Origin: Mesorhizobium sp. Root552
GTDB taxonomy: Bacteria > Pseudomonadota > Alphaproteobacteria > Rhizobiales > Rhizobiaceae
Reading direction: 5' to 3'
DNA: 64,000 nucleotides
Assembly (NCBI RefSeq): GCF_001427285.1
Contig: NZ_LMFV01000045.1
Location: 139,676-203,675 of the forward strand
The notes beneath the pieces are model-generated. The model saw only the letters and a list, made by a program, of their open reading frames with translations, ran no database searches and was not told the origin of the DNA. Positions 62,084 through 64,000 of the stretch are shown piece by piece. Position numbers and translations under genes: made by a program. How positions within the stretch are numbered: position 1 is the stretch's first letter; each line of letters starts with the position of its first letter.

Positions 62084-63649
62084 CTAGAAATCCGTAGGCG
62101 CGCCGCCCTCAGCCTTGCGCTTGGCGACGAAGGCATCAAGTTCCTCGCGAATTGCGGGGTCCATATACGGCTCTTCGTAGCTGGCCAGACGTTGCTTCCA
62201 AAGACGGTTTGCCCGGTCGATGGCCGTTGGCCGGCCTGCTTCGGCCCATGTTTCGTAGTTGCGCCAGTCGGAAATAATCGGCGAGTAGAAGGCTGTCTTG
62301 TAGCGCTCCTGCGTATGCGGTGTACCAAAGAAGTGCCCGCCGGGGCCAACCGCGCGGATGGCATCGACGCCAAGCGCATCTTCCGACAAATCGAGCGGGG
62401 TGAGAAATTCAGCGACCATCTGCAAAAGATCGATGTCCAGCATGGTCTTTTCGTAGGAACAGCTAAGGCCGCCCTCCAGCCAGCCGGCTGCGTGCTTGAT
62501 GAAGTTGCCGCCGCTCTGGATGCAGCCCCATAGGGAAAACACGCTTTCATAGGCTGCTTGTGCATCGACGGTATTCGCCGCGCAGACATTGGAAGTACGG
62601 TAGGGAATGTTGTAGCGGCGCGCGAGTTGCCCGCCCACAAGCTGCGCCTTCATATATTCCGGCGTGCCGAAGGCCGGCGCGCCTGACTTCATATCGACAT
62701 TCGACGTGAAGCCGCCGTAACCGACAGGCGCTCCTTTTCTTACCATCTGGCTGAAGGCGATTGCCGCAAGCGCCTCGGCATTTTGCTGTACCAGCGCGCC
62801 TGCAACTGTGACCGGCGCCATCGCGCCCGCCAGCGTGAACGGCGTTACGACAACAAGTTGGCCGTGCGACGACATCTGGATGATGCCTTCCATCATGGGA
62901 ATGTCGAGCTTCAGAGGCGAATTCGTGTTGATGATGGTGAGCACGGATGGCTCCTGGACGAACTGTTCCATCGATACGCCGCGAGCGATGCGTGCGATTT
63001 CCATGCCATCCACGTTGCGTTCCTTGCCCAGCGAATAGCAGTGGAACACCTTGTCAGTGAGGGTCGCGAAATCGCGCAGGCATTCGAGGTGACGGATGGA
63101 AGGATGGATATCCACCGGTTCCACCGGGTAGCCGCCGGTCACATGCAAGATGTTGTGCATCTGGCCGAGCTTCACCAAGTTGCGGAAGTCCTGGTGATTA
63201 CCAGGGCGGCGCCCACGATCGAGGTCTGAACAGTTCGGCGCGGATGCCATCTGGGCAAAGATCAGGTTGTTGCCGCCGAATTGCACATTGTGCTCGGGGT
63301 TGCGCGCATGCAGCGTGACCTCGGAGGGCACAGACGCAATGAATTCCAAAATCATGTCGGGGTCGAAGCGTACGCGCTGCGAGCCTTCGCTCACCTCTGC
63401 GCCGTTTTTCTTCATGATTTCACGCGCTTCGTCGTGCAGCACCTCCACGCCGATCTCCTCCAAGACACGAAGAGATGCGAGGTGAATCGACTCCAACTCG
63501 TCATCGGAGATCAGTTTGGTCGGCGGGAAAGGGATTTTGAGCTGGCGAAAGGGCTGCTGCTCGAAGCTTGCCGCCCCGCTGGCTCGTTTGCCTGCTCGGC
63601 CGCCTCGTCTTGCAGTTGCCGGTTCGGCAGGATGTAGCGCGGCAGTCAT
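62084..63649 (-). CDS. Second non-pyrrolysine MttB-superfamily methyltransferase
   Basis: The 521-residue protein has the MttB barrel: LISDDELESIHLASLRVLEEIGV, VTPFTLAGAMAPVTVAGALVQQ, RTSNVCAANTVDAQAAYESV and GPGGHFFGTPHTQERYKTAFY. No in-frame TAG is present. ATG 63649 has GAGG 6 bases upstream; an in-frame ATG at 63682 falls inside a perfect palindrome and looks non-coding. The N-terminus has an RRGGRAGKRASGAAS segment like the first MttB. It is the first gene of an operon with a FAD-GcvT dehydrogenase and a DddP-like enzyme; no corrinoid protein gene is adjacent. Confidence 0.9.
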   Translation of the reverse strand: MTAALHPAEPATARRGGRAGKRASGAASFEQQPFRQLKIPFPPTKLISDDELESIHLASLRVLEEIGVEVLHDEAREIMKKNGAEVSEGSQRVRFDPDMILEFIASVPSEVTLHARNPEHNVQFGGNNLIFAQMASAPNCSDLDRGRRPGNHQDFRNLVKLGQMHNILHVTGGYPVEPVDIHPSIRHLECLRDFATLTDKVFHCYSLGKERNVDGMEIARIARGVSMEQFVQEPSVLTIINTNSPLKLDIPMMEGIIQMSSHGQLVVVTPFTLAGAMAPVTVAGALVQQNAEALAAIAFSQMVRKGAPVGYGGFTSNVDMKSGAPAFGTPEYMKAQLVGGQLARRYNIPYRTSNVCAANTVDAQAAYESVFSLWGCIQSGGNFIKHAAGWLEGGLSCSYEKTMLDIDLLQMVAEFLTPLDLSEDALGVDAIRAVGPGGHFFGTPHTQERYKTAFYSPIISDWRNYETWAEAGRPTAIDRANRLWKQRLASYEEPYMDPAIREELDAFVAKRKAEGGAPTDF

Positions 63650-63675
63650 GGCAGTCCTCATTGCATAAGCGATTG

Positions 63676-63690
63676 GGTCCATAATGGACC
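63676..63690. promoter_or_regulatory. Perfect palindrome upstream of the second mttB gene
   Basis: GGTCCATAATGGACC has perfect 7-base arms around A, 27 bases upstream of the MttB2 start. It fits a GntR-type operator. Confidence 0.45.
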
Positions 63691-63996
63691 GGCTGTTGGA
63701 TGGTTATTGCGGAGGCGGCGACTACTAGGGCGAACAAAGCGACATGGCTTTTGGCCCGCCTTGCGACTTTCTCACCGTGCTTGAATGCATCGGCACCTCT
63801 CGGCTACACTGGCTGCATGAGTGTGGTCAGCATCCAGCCGGGCAAGCTCCTGATCGCCGCGACGCCCTCGTTGCGTACGCGTCATGCCGAGCTTTTGCGC
63901 CTGTGCGCCCGCATCGGCTACTCGCCGCCTTTCGAACTCTGACGATCCGCCCCGGCACAAGGCTGCCGGAACGATTTGAAGAGGAAAGGCCACGAA
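63691..63996. other. Stretch with no confident gene between mttB2 and a gene starting at the window end
   Basis: The only reading frame of note is a 41-codon ORF at 63817-63942 (MSVVSIQPGKLLIAATPSLR), with weak support. It may be a decayed gene start. Nothing else is visible. Confidence 0.4.
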
Positions 63997-64000
63997 ATGA
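63997..64000 (+). CDS. Possible gene start cut by the window end
   Basis: ATG at 63997 is preceded by GAGGAAAGG about 8 bases upstream, which looks like a ribosome-binding site. Only four bases of the gene are in the window, so the product is unknown. Confidence 0.35.

Overview
The window looks like a chromosomal segment of a GC-rich alphaproteobacterium of the Hyphomicrobiales (Rhizobiales), most like the Mesorhizobium/Phyllobacteriaceae group. The reasons are the cob gene naming and order, the soxBDAG operon, DUF1127/LysR and DUF1194 genes, and rhizobial-type corrinoid methyltransferase genes. This assignment comes from family recognition only; no search was run. I saw no rRNA, tRNA or CRISPR array.

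Layout. 1-5.5 kb: the end of an MFS transporter, a Rieske oxygenase of the glycine-betaine-demethylase type, and late cobalamin genes (cobU, cobO, cobD, cobC) with a translationally coupled small phosphatase. 5.5-18.4 kb, minus strand: a long probable operon soxB-soxD-soxA-soxG, an XRE-cupin regulator, a FAD-GcvT dehydrogenase, an aminotransferase, a second FAD-GcvT dehydrogenase and a creatininase-family amidohydrolase. 18.6-21.8 kb: an MscS-type channel and a small periplasmic protein. 22-29.8 kb, plus strand: a tightly overlapping cassette of HAD-UbiA fusion, DprE1-like oxidase, SMR-like membrane protein, extended SDR, class III aminotransferase, polytopic GT-C-like protein and FkbM methyltransferase. 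It resembles polyprenyl-phosphate-pentose (arabinose) synthesis with an added amination step. 30-34.8 kb: a third FAD-GcvT enzyme, a secreted DUF1194 protein, a 263-bp MITE-like element and a GbdR-like regulator. 35-37.8 kb: DUF1127-type small proteins divergent from a LysR regulator, and an esterase.

37.9-47.5 kb: a corrinoid-dependent one-carbon module. It has a RACo-like activator, methyl-THF:corrinoid methyltransferase, MetF, MetV-like protein, a small virulence-factor-family protein, DUF1638, the corrinoid protein and a non-pyrrolysine MttB. 47.8-53.6 kb: ordinary genes (redoxin, LysE, Fe-S protein, cytochrome b561, an ECF sigma factor coupled to a VWA protein). 54-57.2 kb: betaine-homocysteine methyltransferase, an XRE regulator and a desaturase. 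57.2-63.7 kb: a PhnD-like protein, then an operon of a second MttB, a fourth FAD-GcvT dehydrogenase and a DddP-like M24 enzyme.

How it fits together. Nearly half the window removes methyl groups from onium or methylamine compounds and passes them to tetrahydrofolate. Three chemistries are side by side: oxygenase (Rieske), flavin dehydrogenase/oxidase with THF capture (Sox, FAD-GcvT), and corrinoid methyl transfer (MttB, corrinoid protein, MeTr, MetF). Cobalamin genes could supply the cofactor. The main new signals are Arg/Gly-rich basic tails on several one-carbon enzymes opposite an acidic corrinoid-protein N-terminus, a near-identical palindrome before two methyl-transfer genes, the prenyl-phosphate-pentose/aminotransferase cassette, and the MttB-FAD/GcvT-DddP operon.
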